From Mesorhizobium huakuii (GTDB taxonomy: Bacteria; Pseudomonadota; Alphaproteobacteria; Rhizobiales; Rhizobiaceae), in contig NZ_CP050296.1 in assembly GCF_014189455.1 (NCBI RefSeq), positions 3,778,001-3,842,000 of the forward strand: 64,000 bases of DNA, in the 5' to 3' direction. The first letter of the stretch is position 1; each line of letters starts with the position of its first letter. The notes beneath the pieces are model-generated. The model had not been told where the DNA came from, searched no databases, and saw only the letters and a list, made by a program, of their open reading frames with translations. Shown here in pieces: positions 10,867 to 19,236 of the stretch. The position numbers and the translations under genes are program-made.

Positions 10867-11705
10867 CGCAGCACCGGATCGAAACGCGCCTTCAGCGCCT
10901 CGCCGAACTGGCTGAACGACAGCACGGTGAGGATCAGCGTGATCAGCGGAAACACCAGCACCCACCAGGCCTGGTGGATCGACAGCCGGCCCTCGGCGAT
11001 GATGCTGCCCCAGGTCGGATCGTCGGTCGAGATCGACAGATTGACGAAGGACAGGATCGCCTCGACGATGACGGCGATGCCCATCTCCAGGGACAGCAGC
11101 GCCACGATCGACGGCACCACATTGGGCAGCACTTCGCGCAGCATGATGCCGATGCGGCCGTAGCCGGCAATGCGGGCATTCTCGACATAGTCCATGCGCG
11201 ACTGGCCCATCGCCTCGGCGCGGATCACCCGGCAGAAACGCGTCCAGTCGATGATGGCAATCGCAAGGATGACGGAGCTCAAGCCGGTGCCGAGAACGGC
11301 CACCAGGAGAATGGCGAACAGCACCGGCGGGAACGCCATCCAGATATCGACGATGCGCGAGATGACGCGATCGGCCCAGCCGCCGAAATAGCCCGCGATC
11401 AAGCCCAGCGTCGAGCCGACCAGGCAGGCGGCGATCGCCGCGGCAAAGGCGACGATGAAGGCGATGCGGCCGCCGAAGATCAGCCGGGAGAGCAGATCGC
11501 GGCCGAGACTGTCGGTGCCAAGCCAATAGCCGGGCTCGGCGCCATCAAGCCAGAACGGCGGCAGCCGCTCCAGCATCAAATCCTGCGCCAGCGGATCCTG
11601 CGGCGCGACCAGCGGCGCGAAGATCGCCGCCAGCAGCGCCAGCAGCAGCCAGCCGCCGGCGAGCCATAGCCGGGGGCTCAATCCACGTCTTGAGGCTCTA
11701 TCCAT
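10863..11705 (-). CDS. Peptide/nickel-type ABC importer, permease (DppC-like)
   Basis: Inner-membrane permease, 280 residues, with an N-terminal anchor segment (LWLAGGWLLLALLAAIFAPL) and five further hydrophobic helices. The text LGTDSLGRDLLSRLIFGGR is the hallmark of the DppC subgroup, and the coupling loop (ENARIAGYGRIGIMLREVLP) that contacts the ATPase is visible near residues 170-190. It overlaps the upstream permease gene by eight bases. Works as a heterodimer with the DppB-like protein encoded just upstream. Confidence 0.93.
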   Translation of the reverse strand: MDRASRRGLSPRLWLAGGWLLLALLAAIFAPLVAPQDPLAQDLMLERLPPFWLDGAEPGYWLGTDSLGRDLLSRLIFGGRIAFIVAFAAAIAACLVGSTLGLIAGYFGGWADRVISRIVDIWMAFPPVLFAILLVAVLGTGLSSVILAIAIIDWTRFCRVIRAEAMGQSRMDYVENARIAGYGRIGIMLREVLPNVVPSIVALLSLEMGIAVIVEAILSFVNLSISTDDPTWGSIIAEGRLSIHQAWWVLVFPLITLILTVLSFSQFGEALKARFDPVLR

Positions 11706-12705
11706 GGCGCAGCCTCGGATTGAGCAGCGCATACATCATGTCGACGGTAAGGTTGATCAGTACGAACAGCAGCGCGAAGACCAGCACGATGCCCTGGATC
11801 AGCGGCAGGTCGCGGTTGATGACGGCGTCGATCGCCATATTGCCGAGGCCCTCATAGGAAAACAGCCTTTCGACGATGACGGTGCCGCCGATGAGGAAGG
11901 TGAACTGCACGCCGACCAGGGTCAGCGTCGGAAGTGCCGCGTTCTTCAGCGCCTCGCGCAGGATGACCTGCGTCTCGGAAAAACCCTTCACCCGCGCCAG
12001 CACGACATAGTCGAGGTCGAGCACTTCCTTCAGCGACTGTTTCAGCAGTTGCGAGATGATCGCAGCCAAGGGCAGCGCCAGCGCCACCGCCGGCATCAGC
12101 ATGTGTTTCAGCAGGTCCCAGGTCAGGTCGAAGCGCAACCGCAGCAGGCTCTCGAAGAAATAGAACTGGGTGACGAAGGGCAGGTCGAGCTGCGGCGACA
12201 CGCGGCCGGAAATGTCGAAGATCGGCACCAGCACGCCGAACAGCAGGATCAGCACCAGGCCCCACAGGAAATCGGGAATGGAGAGCGCCGCACCGCTGGC
12301 GATGTCGATGCCGGCTTCCACCGCCGTGCCGCGTTCGCGCGCGCCGAGCATCGCTGTCGTGCCGCCAAGCAGCACCGCCATGATCAGCGCGATGATGGCG
12401 AGTTCCAGCGTTGCCGGCAGCCGGTTGAAGACGAGGCCGAGCACGTCCTGCCTGAGCGAAATCGAGGTGCCGAAATCGCCCCTGACGACGCCGGACAGCC
12501 AGATGAAGAATTGCTGCACAATGGTCTTGTCGAGCCCGTAGAGTGCGCGCAGACGGGCAATGTCGTCATCCGTAGCACCAGGCGGCAGCATCATGGCGAT
12601 CGGATCGCCGGGCGCGACGCGGATCACGACGAAGACGACGACGGCCACGCCGAACAGCGTGATCAGCATCGTCAGGAGACGGATCAGGAATCGTTGCAGG
12701 AGCAT
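11698..12705 (-). CDS. Peptide/nickel-type ABC importer, permease (DppB-like)
   Basis: Inner-membrane permease, 335 residues. The start MLLQRFLIRLLTML leads into the first membrane helix, and the block VFVVIRVAPGDP is typical of DppB proteins; the ATPase-contact loop (YVVLARVKGFSETQVILREAL) lies about two-thirds along. The open frame continues upstream through the palindromic repeat, but ATG 12705 matches the family N-terminus. It is separated from the binding-protein gene by a 118-base repeat element, which may act as an RNA hairpin lowering permease output relative to the binding protein. Confidence 0.92.
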   Translation of the reverse strand: MLLQRFLIRLLTMLITLFGVAVVVFVVIRVAPGDPIAMMLPPGATDDDIARLRALYGLDKTIVQQFFIWLSGVVRGDFGTSISLRQDVLGLVFNRLPATLELAIIALIMAVLLGGTTAMLGARERGTAVEAGIDIASGAALSIPDFLWGLVLILLFGVLVPIFDISGRVSPQLDLPFVTQFYFFESLLRLRFDLTWDLLKHMLMPAVALALPLAAIISQLLKQSLKEVLDLDYVVLARVKGFSETQVILREALKNAALPTLTLVGVQFTFLIGGTVIVERLFSYEGLGNMAIDAVINRDLPLIQGIVLVFALLFVLINLTVDMMYALLNPRLRHG

Positions 12706-12730
12706 GCCGGCGTAACCACTCTGGGGAACT

Positions 12731-12848
12731 CCCCTCATCCGGCCCTTCGGGCCACCTTCTCCCCGAGGGGAGAAGAGGTCGCAGACGGCCGAGCCAGTCT
12801 CTTCTCCCCACCGGGGAGAAGGTGGCCGCGAAGCGGCCGGATGAGGGG
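12731..12848. repeat. Palindromic intergenic repeat between binding protein and permease genes
   Basis: CCCCTCATCCGGCC (12731-12744) is repeated inverted and perfectly at 12835-12848. Inner arms also match (CCACCTTCTCCCC against GGGGAGAAGGTGG). This is a commonly seen form of rhizobial intergenic repeat and would give a long stem-loop in the transcript. Confidence 0.75.
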
Positions 12849-12884
12849 TCTGCCGGGCGAAGACCGGCAGGTGCAAGGCCGATA

Positions 12885-14414
12885 TCAGGCCGGGGTCATC
12901 AAAGCCGGCAGCAGAGCGCCGGAAATGTGCTGCACGACATTGACCTTCTTCGAGTGCACGATCGGCTGCGCGTACTGGATCAGCGGCAGCACATAGGCCT
13001 CTTCGGCAATGTACTTGTCGACCGCTTTCCAGCCGGCGATGCGCTTGGCCTCGTCCTTCTCGCCCCAGAGCGGGCCGATCTTGGCATCGAGATCGTCGGT
13101 CTTCCACGACGAGTGCGGCGAGGGGCCGAACATGGCGAAACCGGTCGAAGTGGTCGGGTCGCCGATGGAATTGCCCCAGTTGTAGAAGGCCGCCGGCGCC
13201 AGCTTGTGCGCGGCGCGCAGTTCATAGTGCTTGGCGATCTCGTAGACCTCGATCTCGGCCTCGATACCGACCTTGCGCCACATGCCGACGATCGCCTGCA
13301 CCATCTCGTAGTCCTTGGGCTTGAAGCCTTTGGTCGTCTGGATGGTGAACTTTGCCGGCTTCTTGGTCGAATAGCCGGAGGCGGCAAGCAGTTCCTTGGC
13401 TTTTTCCGGATTGTGCTCGACCTTGATCGACGGATCGTAGGCCGCGTATTCCGGCGTCTCCAGCGTGTCGATCGGCTGGCCGTAGCCGCGCAGCAGCCGC
13501 TTGACCAGCAGCTCCTTGTCCACCGCCATCACGGCCGCCTGGCGGACATTCTTGTCCAGCATGGCGTCCTTGTTGTTGAAGAAGATCATGCCGATGTCGG
13601 AGACGTTCTTGATTGAGCCGGCAAGCCCGTCCTTGGCGATCAGGCGATCATATTCCTCGTAGGGGATTTCGAGCGTCACCTGCGATGAGCCGGACTCGAT
13701 TTCAGCGACACGGCTCGCCGCATCGGTGACGAACTTGATCGTCACATTCTCGAAAGCCGGCTTGGTGCCCCAATAGTTCGGATTGGCCTTCAGTCGCAGG
13801 AAGGCGTTGCGCTCGAATTTTTCGACCATGTAGGGGCCGGTGCCGATCGGCGCCTTCTCGAAACCTTCCGCACCCACCTTCTCGTAATAGGCCTTCGGCA
13901 GGATGTAGCCGGTCAGGAACGACATCCACTTGAAATAGACCGGGTCGAACTGCACCACGTCGCCGGTGATCTTGTTGCCGTCGATCTTGAAGTTGTTGAC
14001 GTTCTTCCAGACGAACTGGATCGGATTGCCGGTCTTCTCGTCGCCCGCGCGCTGCAGCGACCAGACGACGTCCTCCGGCGTGAAGGGCGAGCCGTCATGC
14101 CATTTCACGCCTTCGCGCACCGTCATCATCACCTTGGTGCGGTCGTCGTTCCAGCCCCATTCGGTCAGCAGGCCGGGCGCGAAGGACAGGTCGGGCTTTT
14201 GCGGGATGATCTGGTCGAAAACCGACTGGTAGAGGCCCTGGATAGTCGGATTGACGGCCGAGGGTCCGGTTGTCGGGTCCCAGGATGGCAGGTTGACATT
14301 GTAGGCGATGGTCAGTTCGCCGGCAGCGGCCCTGGCTATTTTCGGCAGGCCAATGGCGGTCACGCCAAGTGCGGCGGCACTGTATCCCAGCAATTCGCGT
14401 CTGTTGATTTTCAT
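12885..14414 (-). CDS. ABC importer substrate-binding protein (family 5), Tat-type signal
   Basis: Periplasmic solute-binding protein, 509 residues, of the peptide/nickel group (SBP_bac_5). The N-terminus has a twin-arginine motif (NRRELLGYS) followed by a hydrophobic stretch and an Ala-rich cleavage region around residue 30, so export in folded form is likely. Family landmarks are VREGVKWHDGSPFTPEDVVW near 104-123 and GTGPYMVEKF near 195-204. It heads the transporter operon that runs down to 9159. Upstream, TTCAGGCTT at 14467-14475 is a partial match to the cluster palindrome and may be a weak regulator site. Confidence 0.92.
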   Translation of the reverse strand: MKINRRELLGYSAAALGVTAIGLPKIARAAAGELTIAYNVNLPSWDPTTGPSAVNPTIQGLYQSVFDQIIPQKPDLSFAPGLLTEWGWNDDRTKVMMTVREGVKWHDGSPFTPEDVVWSLQRAGDEKTGNPIQFVWKNVNNFKIDGNKITGDVVQFDPVYFKWMSFLTGYILPKAYYEKVGAEGFEKAPIGTGPYMVEKFERNAFLRLKANPNYWGTKPAFENVTIKFVTDAASRVAEIESGSSQVTLEIPYEEYDRLIAKDGLAGSIKNVSDIGMIFFNNKDAMLDKNVRQAAVMAVDKELLVKRLLRGYGQPIDTLETPEYAAYDPSIKVEHNPEKAKELLAASGYSTKKPAKFTIQTTKGFKPKDYEMVQAIVGMWRKVGIEAEIEVYEIAKHYELRAAHKLAPAAFYNWGNSIGDPTTSTGFAMFGPSPHSSWKTDDLDAKIGPLWGEKDEAKRIAGWKAVDKYIAEEAYVLPLIQYAQPIVHSKKVNVVQHISGALLPALMTPA

Positions 14415-14525
14415 GGTCGTTCCCCTTGTTGGTTATTGTCTTTGCGCGGCACTATCCGTTCATGGGTTCAGGCTTCGTGGGCAGCAGCGCCTTGCCTCTC
14501 GTCGCCTCGATAAAATCGTTGGAGC

Positions 14526-16100
14526 CTACCTCCCGCCAAGCTGTTGCGCGAGCATGAAACCCGAGGCCGCACCGGTGCCGGCGCCCGGCCATGTCGCGGC
14601 TCCGGTGAGATGCAGATTGGCCAGCGGCGTGTTCCAGCCGGCATAGCCGCGCGCCGGGCGGAACAAAAAATTCTGCGCCAGATGGTGGCTGCCGCAGACC
14701 TGGTCGCCGCCGACGAGGTTCGGGTTCTCACGCTCGAGATCGATCGGTGAGAACACCGAACGGCTGAGGATTTTGCTCCGCAGCCCGGGCGCATAGGTCT
14801 CGATGATATCAATGACGCGCTCGGCGTAGGCCTCCTTGACCTGATCCCAATGCCCGGGCGCGATCTTGGCCGATGCATCACCGAGGATCTCGGCCGGCAG
14901 CATGCGCACCTGCACCCACAGCACATGCTTGCCCTGAGGCGCGCGCGACGGATCGATCGCTGAGGGCTGGCCGACGACCAGCACCGGCTCGTCCGGCAGC
15001 ATGCCGGCCATCGCCTGCTGATAGGTGCGCGACATCGCATCGAGCGACGGCGACAGATGCACATAGGCGAACTGCCGCAACTCGGCGCCAGCGCGCCAGT
15101 CCGGTAAATCGTCCAGCGCCAGATGGATCATCATCGTGCCCGGCGCGTAGCGGAATTTCTGCATCGACGTGTCGAAGCCGGCATTGCCGGAACCGCTGGG
15201 CAGGAGCTTGCCGGTCAGCGCCTTGGGCGCGACGCCGGCGATGACAGCCTTGGTCGCAGTATGCGTCTCGCCGGAAGCGAGACGAACACCGGTCGCCTTG
15301 CCGGCGGAAACCGTGATCTCGACCACCTCGGCGCTGGTGAATATCTTGCCGCCGGCCGCCGTCACCATGCCGGCCAGCGCCCGGATGATGGTGTCGGCGC
15401 CGCCCTTGCCAAGCACCATGCCGAAACTCTGGTTGGCCATCGATTCCAGATAGGGGAACACCGCACCACCCGCGATGTCGGGCGCGAAATCGAGATGCAT
15501 GCCCCAGCTGGCGAGCGTCGCCCGCACATGCGGCGACTCGAAGTTTTCTTCCAGCCAGGCGCGCGGTGAGGACAACAGCAGTCGGCCGGTGTCGAGCGCG
15601 CCGGACATGCCCTTCTTGCGCCACAGGTTCCACGCCGTGCCGGCCAGCGCTCGCGCCCTCATCGGCGATCCCAGCAGCCGGAACAGATGTTCGGCCTCCG
15701 CCGGGAAGGCAGCAACGAGTCTGCGCCATGTCGCGGCATCGGCCGCGGAGAAGGCAGCCATGCGCGCAGCGGTCTTTTCCAGATCGTTGCTGACGCCGAA
15801 CCAGCGTCCGTCCGGGAAGGCGCTGACAAAACAATCGGCGACGGGCGCGAATTCCAAGCCCTGCGCTTTCAATTCATTTGCATATTTCCGGTGGAAGGCG
15901 GAGCCCGCAAACAGGCTCAGATTCATCGCGCCGAAATCGTGACGGAAGCCGGGAAGGGTGAATTCGCGGGTCTGGACGGCGCCGCCGATTGTTGCACTGC
16001 GCTCGAAAATCCCGGTTTTCCAGCCTTTGAGCGCCAGATGCGCGGCGCATGCCAGACTGTTGTGGCCCGCCCCGACAAAGATGGCGTCGAACTCGCTCAC
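14526..16100 (-). CDS. NAD(P)/FAD-dependent oxidoreductase (phytoene desaturase/PYROXD2-like)
   Basis: FAD amine-oxidase-fold oxidoreductase, 524 residues. The dinucleotide motif FVGAGHNSLACAAHLALKGW at residues 8-27 and the C-terminal FAD-contact region ATWPGAGTGAASGFMLAQQL are clear. Relatives include phytoene-desaturase-like and PYROXD2-like proteins whose substrates are mostly unknown. A paralogue is encoded on the other strand at 17138, on the far side of the cyclase gene. It is divergent from the cyclase gene, with palindrome D only 17 bases upstream of this start. Likely oxidises a ring or side-chain C-H or C-N bond in the pathway; substrate not readable. Confidence 0.88.
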   Translation of the reverse strand: MSEFDAIFVGAGHNSLACAAHLALKGWKTGIFERSATIGGAVQTREFTLPGFRHDFGAMNLSLFAGSAFHRKYANELKAQGLEFAPVADCFVSAFPDGRWFGVSNDLEKTAARMAAFSAADAATWRRLVAAFPAEAEHLFRLLGSPMRARALAGTAWNLWRKKGMSGALDTGRLLLSSPRAWLEENFESPHVRATLASWGMHLDFAPDIAGGAVFPYLESMANQSFGMVLGKGGADTIIRALAGMVTAAGGKIFTSAEVVEITVSAGKATGVRLASGETHTATKAVIAGVAPKALTGKLLPSGSGNAGFDTSMQKFRYAPGTMMIHLALDDLPDWRAGAELRQFAYVHLSPSLDAMSRTYQQAMAGMLPDEPVLVVGQPSAIDPSRAPQGKHVLWVQVRMLPAEILGDASAKIAPGHWDQVKEAYAERVIDIIETYAPGLRSKILSRSVFSPIDLERENPNLVGGDQVCGSHHLAQNFLFRPARGYAGWNTPLANLHLTGAATWPGAGTGAASGFMLAQQLGGR

Positions 16101-16116
16101 GCCCCGTTCCCATTTC

Positions 16117-16130
16117 CTTTATGCTTAAAG
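16117..16130. promoter_or_regulatory. Operator-like palindrome D between divergent FAD oxidoreductase and cyclase genes
   Basis: CTTTATGCTTAAAG lies in an AT-rich divergent promoter region, 17 bases from the oxidoreductase start and about 90 bases from the cyclase start. It matches the sites at 778, 1670 and 9062 (shared core GCTTRAA). Confidence 0.55.
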
Positions 16131-16219
16131 ATAATTGCAGATGCATATGTTTTCGTCTAGTAGGATATTAAGGGCCGAGACGAGCCTTGATCATCACTAT
16201 CAAAGAGGGAACAGAGACC

Positions 16220-17011
16220 ATGGACACCCAAAAACTCCTCGGCGAAGTCGCCGGCCAGTTGCTGTCAGGCGCCATCAAGGTGGTTGACCTCTCGGCGCAA
16301 CTCGGGCCCGACACACCGCTGATCAAGCTGCCGCCGGAGCTTGCCGTCGACACGCCGAAGGTCGAGATCCATTCGATCTCCCGCTATGACAAGAACGGTC
16401 CGTGGTGGGCGTGGAACTGGCTGAAGCTCGGCGAGCATTCCGGCACGCATTTCGATGCGCCGCAGCATTGGATCACCGGCAAGGATTATCCGGACGGTGC
16501 CACCGACACCATTCCGGCGCAGAATTTCGTCGGCCCGGTCAATGTCATCGACTGCTCCAAGGAAGCCGCCGCCGACCACGATTTCCTGCTCACCGTCGAT
16601 CACATCAAGGCGTGGGAGGCCAAGCATGGCGCGATCAATGCCGGCGAATGGGTGGTGATGCGCACCGACTGGTACAAGCGCAACGGCTCGGAAGCCGAAT
16701 TCCTCAACGCCAACGAGACCGGCCCGCACACGCCTGGCCCGACGGCGGAAGCCATCCAGTACCTGATCAGCAAGGACATCAAGGGCTGGGGCTCGGAGAC
16801 GATCGGCACCGATGCCGGCAAGGCCGGCGGCATGGAGCCGCCATTCCCGGCGCACACGCTGATGCACAAGGCCAACCGCTACGGTCTCGCCAGCCTCTGC
16901 AACCTCGACCAGCTGCCGCCGAAGGGTGCGATCCTGATCGCGGCACCGCTCAAGATCGAGCACGGCACCGGCAGCCCGATCCGCGCGCTGGCACTGGTGT
17001 CGGGGCAGTAA
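16220..17011 (+). CDS. Cyclase family metal-dependent hydrolase (isatin hydrolase/kynurenine formamidase-like)
   Basis: Member of the cyclase superfamily (PF04199 type), 263 residues. The metal motif HSGTHFDAPQHW (pattern HxGTHxDxPxH) is near residue 75. Proven members include isatin hydrolase, which opens isatin to isatinate, and bacterial kynurenine formamidase. The aromatic-rich stretch before the motif (WWAWNW) and the length are compatible with isatin hydrolase, but substrate assignment is inference from the indole- and anthranilate-type neighbours. I chose ATG 16220, preceded by AGAGGGA, over a TTG at 16187. First gene of a plus-strand run with the second FAD oxidoreductase, MarR and the 2-oxoacid oxidoreductase. 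Confidence 0.85.
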   Translation: MDTQKLLGEVAGQLLSGAIKVVDLSAQLGPDTPLIKLPPELAVDTPKVEIHSISRYDKNGPWWAWNWLKLGEHSGTHFDAPQHWITGKDYPDGATDTIPAQNFVGPVNVIDCSKEAAADHDFLLTVDHIKAWEAKHGAINAGEWVVMRTDWYKRNGSEAEFLNANETGPHTPGPTAEAIQYLISKDIKGWGSETIGTDAGKAGGMEPPFPAHTLMHKANRYGLASLCNLDQLPPKGAILIAAPLKIEHGTGSPIRALALVSGQ

Positions 17012-17137
17012 GGAGATCTTCGGGAGAAGATCATGCAGGTTGGCGAGGCGATAGGGAGGCAGGTTGGCGGCGCTCGCGCTTTACGGCGTAGAGCGCTGAC
17101 CTCGCCGGCCTACCCGCTGCCCCCCAGGAAACCCCCA

Positions 17138-18709
17138 ATGAAAGCCCCCGATCACATCATCGTCGGCAGCGGCATCAACGCGCTGGTCTGCGCGGCGATG
17201 CTTGGCGGCAAGGGTGCGAAGGTGCTCGTGCTGGAGCGCAACGACCGCATCGGCGGCTGCATGCGCACCGAGGAGATCACCGCGCCCGGCTTCATCCATG
17301 ATGTGATGGCGACGACCTTCGTGCTGTTCATCACCTCGCCGGCCTTTGCCGCATTGGGCGGCGATCTTGCACGACATGGGCTGGAGTTCTGCCACACCGG
17401 CACGCCGACCGGCGTGCTGCGGCCGGACGGCAGCCATGCCGTGCTCAGCACCGACCGCGCCGCCAATGTCGCCGCCCTCAATGCGATCGCTGCCGGCGAC
17501 GGCAGCCGGCACGCGGAAGATGTCGGTGGCATCGAGCGTAATGCCGGCCTACTGTTCGGCCTGCTCGGCGGTGCACTGTGGTCCTACCCGACGGCCAAGC
17601 TGCTGGCCGGTGACGCCTGGCGGCGTGGCCCGCGTGGCCTTGCTGCCTTCCTCGGCGAAGCGCTGGTGCCGGCGCGCAGCTGGCTTGAAAGCACCTATCA
17701 GTCCGAAACCATCCGCGCCCTGTGGGCACCCTGGGTGCTGCATGCCGGGCTGGGGCCAGAAGATGCCTTCTCCGGCCAGATCGCTAGGGTGATCGCCTTC
17801 GCGCTCGAAGCCGCCGGCGCCCCGATCGTCAAGGGTGGGGCGAAGAACCTGCTGTCGGCCTTCGACGCATTGATCACCGAGCGCGGCGGCGTCATCTCCA
17901 CCGAAGCCGATGTTGCCTCCATCATCTTGGCTGGAGGCCGCGCCACTGGCGTGCGGCTGGCCTCGGGCGAAATGGTGCATGCCAGGAAGAGCGTTATCTG
18001 TTCGGTCACGCCGACGCAGCTCTATGGCCGGCTGCTCGGCAGCGAGGCGCCCAAGGCCGATGTCGAGGCAACGCGGAAATATCGCTACGGCAAGGGCAAT
18101 TTCCAGATCCACTATGCCCTCGACAAGCCGCCGTCCTGGCGCGGCGAAGGACTGGACAAGGTCGCGCTGCTGCATCTGACATCTGGGCTCGATGGCGTGT
18201 CGAAGGCCTGCAACGAAGCGGCACGCGGCCTGCTGCCGGAAGTGCCGACCATCTGCGTCGGCCAGCCGCATGCGCTCGACCCGTCGCGCTGCCCGCAGGG
18301 CAAGGCGATCCTGTGGCTGCAACTGCCCGAGGCGCCGCGCCACATCAAGGGCGATGCCGCCGGCAAACTGCAGGCGCCGGCCGACGGGCAATGGACCGAC
18401 GCATTGCGCGAGGTCTATGCCGATCGTGTCGAAGCCATCCTCGCCAGCCATATCGACGGCTTCAAGGACAGCGTGATTGCGCGCCGCGCCTATTCGCCGG
18501 CCGACCTCGAGGCGATGAACATCAATCTGGTCGGCGGCGATCCCTATGGCGGCTCGTCCACCATCGACCAGGCCTTCCTGTGGCGGCCGTTCAAGACCAG
18601 CCGCAACCACCAGACCGGCATCAAAAACCTTTACCATATCGGCGCCTCGACCCATCCTGGCGCCGGTCTCGGCGGCGGCTCCGGCTTTCTCCTGGCGGGG
18701 AGGCTGTGA
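17138..18709 (+). CDS. NAD(P)/FAD-dependent oxidoreductase, paralogue of 14526-16100
   Basis: FAD oxidoreductase, 523 residues, of the phytoene desaturase/PYROXD2-like group. The N-terminal dinucleotide motif IIVGSGINALVCAAML and acidic-end VLVLERNDRIGGCMRTEE are clear, as is the C-terminal ASTHPGAGLGGGSGFLLAG. Region by region it matches the gene at 14526 (for example NLVGGD followed by a Gly-Ser pair), so the two are duplicates that now flank the cyclase. ATG 17138 follows AGGAA; a longer frame back to 17033 lacks family sequence. Its stop overlaps the MarR start (TGATG). Role in the pathway unknown; oxidation of an indoline or oxindole intermediate is possible. Confidence 0.88.
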   Translation: MKAPDHIIVGSGINALVCAAMLGGKGAKVLVLERNDRIGGCMRTEEITAPGFIHDVMATTFVLFITSPAFAALGGDLARHGLEFCHTGTPTGVLRPDGSHAVLSTDRAANVAALNAIAAGDGSRHAEDVGGIERNAGLLFGLLGGALWSYPTAKLLAGDAWRRGPRGLAAFLGEALVPARSWLESTYQSETIRALWAPWVLHAGLGPEDAFSGQIARVIAFALEAAGAPIVKGGAKNLLSAFDALITERGGVISTEADVASIILAGGRATGVRLASGEMVHARKSVICSVTPTQLYGRLLGSEAPKADVEATRKYRYGKGNFQIHYALDKPPSWRGEGLDKVALLHLTSGLDGVSKACNEAARGLLPEVPTICVGQPHALDPSRCPQGKAILWLQLPEAPRHIKGDAAGKLQAPADGQWTDALREVYADRVEAILASHIDGFKDSVIARRAYSPADLEAMNINLVGGDPYGGSSTIDQAFLWRPFKTSRNHQTGIKNLYHIGASTHPGAGLGGGSGFLLAGRL

Positions 18710-19191
18710 TGGAACAGAAGGTCGCGGAAAAGCGCCAGCGCATTTCGACGCTCGGCCAGATCGGCCTGCAGCAATTCGCGCCCTATCTGATGAACCGCAT
18801 CATGGGCCGCTACAACGCCACCTTGCGCGACGATTTCCGCAAGCAGGGGCTGACCATTCCGCAGGTGCGCACGCTGGCGGTCCTGTCGGTCGCTGACGGC
18901 GTCACCGTCAACGATCTCTCGGTCTACACGGTCATCGAGCAGTCGACCTTGAGCCGCACGCTCGACACGCTGGAGGGGCAAGGCTTCGTGCGGCGCGAGC
19001 AGGGTGTCACCGACAGCCGCATTCGCCATGTGTTCCTGACCGATGACGGCCGCGCCGAGTTCACCCGTGCCTGGCCAGCTATGCATGACGCATTCGAGGC
19101 GATGTTCGACGATATCGACGACGCCGAATATGCGGCACTGATCGCCACACTTTTGAAGATGCTGAAGAACATTCGCAAGCACGACATCTAG
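18709..19191 (+). CDS. MarR family transcriptional regulator
   Basis: Winged-helix regulator, 160 residues. The DNA-binding part reads GVTVNDLSVYTVIEQSTLSR (residues near 64-83) followed by a wing with REQGVTDSRIRHVFLTDDG. GGGGAGG lies six bases before ATG 18709, which also overlaps the previous stop by one base, so it is co-translated with the FAD oxidoreductase. MarR proteins are the usual regulators of aromatic and auxin catabolism in plant-associated bacteria. It is the best candidate for binding the four AAGCTT palindromes, though the MarR at 5476 is an alternative. Confidence 0.92.
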   Translation: MEQKVAEKRQRISTLGQIGLQQFAPYLMNRIMGRYNATLRDDFRKQGLTIPQVRTLAVLSVADGVTVNDLSVYTVIEQSTLSRTLDTLEGQGFVRREQGVTDSRIRHVFLTDDGRAEFTRAWPAMHDAFEAMFDDIDDAEYAALIATLLKMLKNIRKHDI

Positions 19192-19236
19192 ACCTACGCG
19201 CCGCCAATGCCCGGCGGTAACGGAAGGAGCAGAAAA

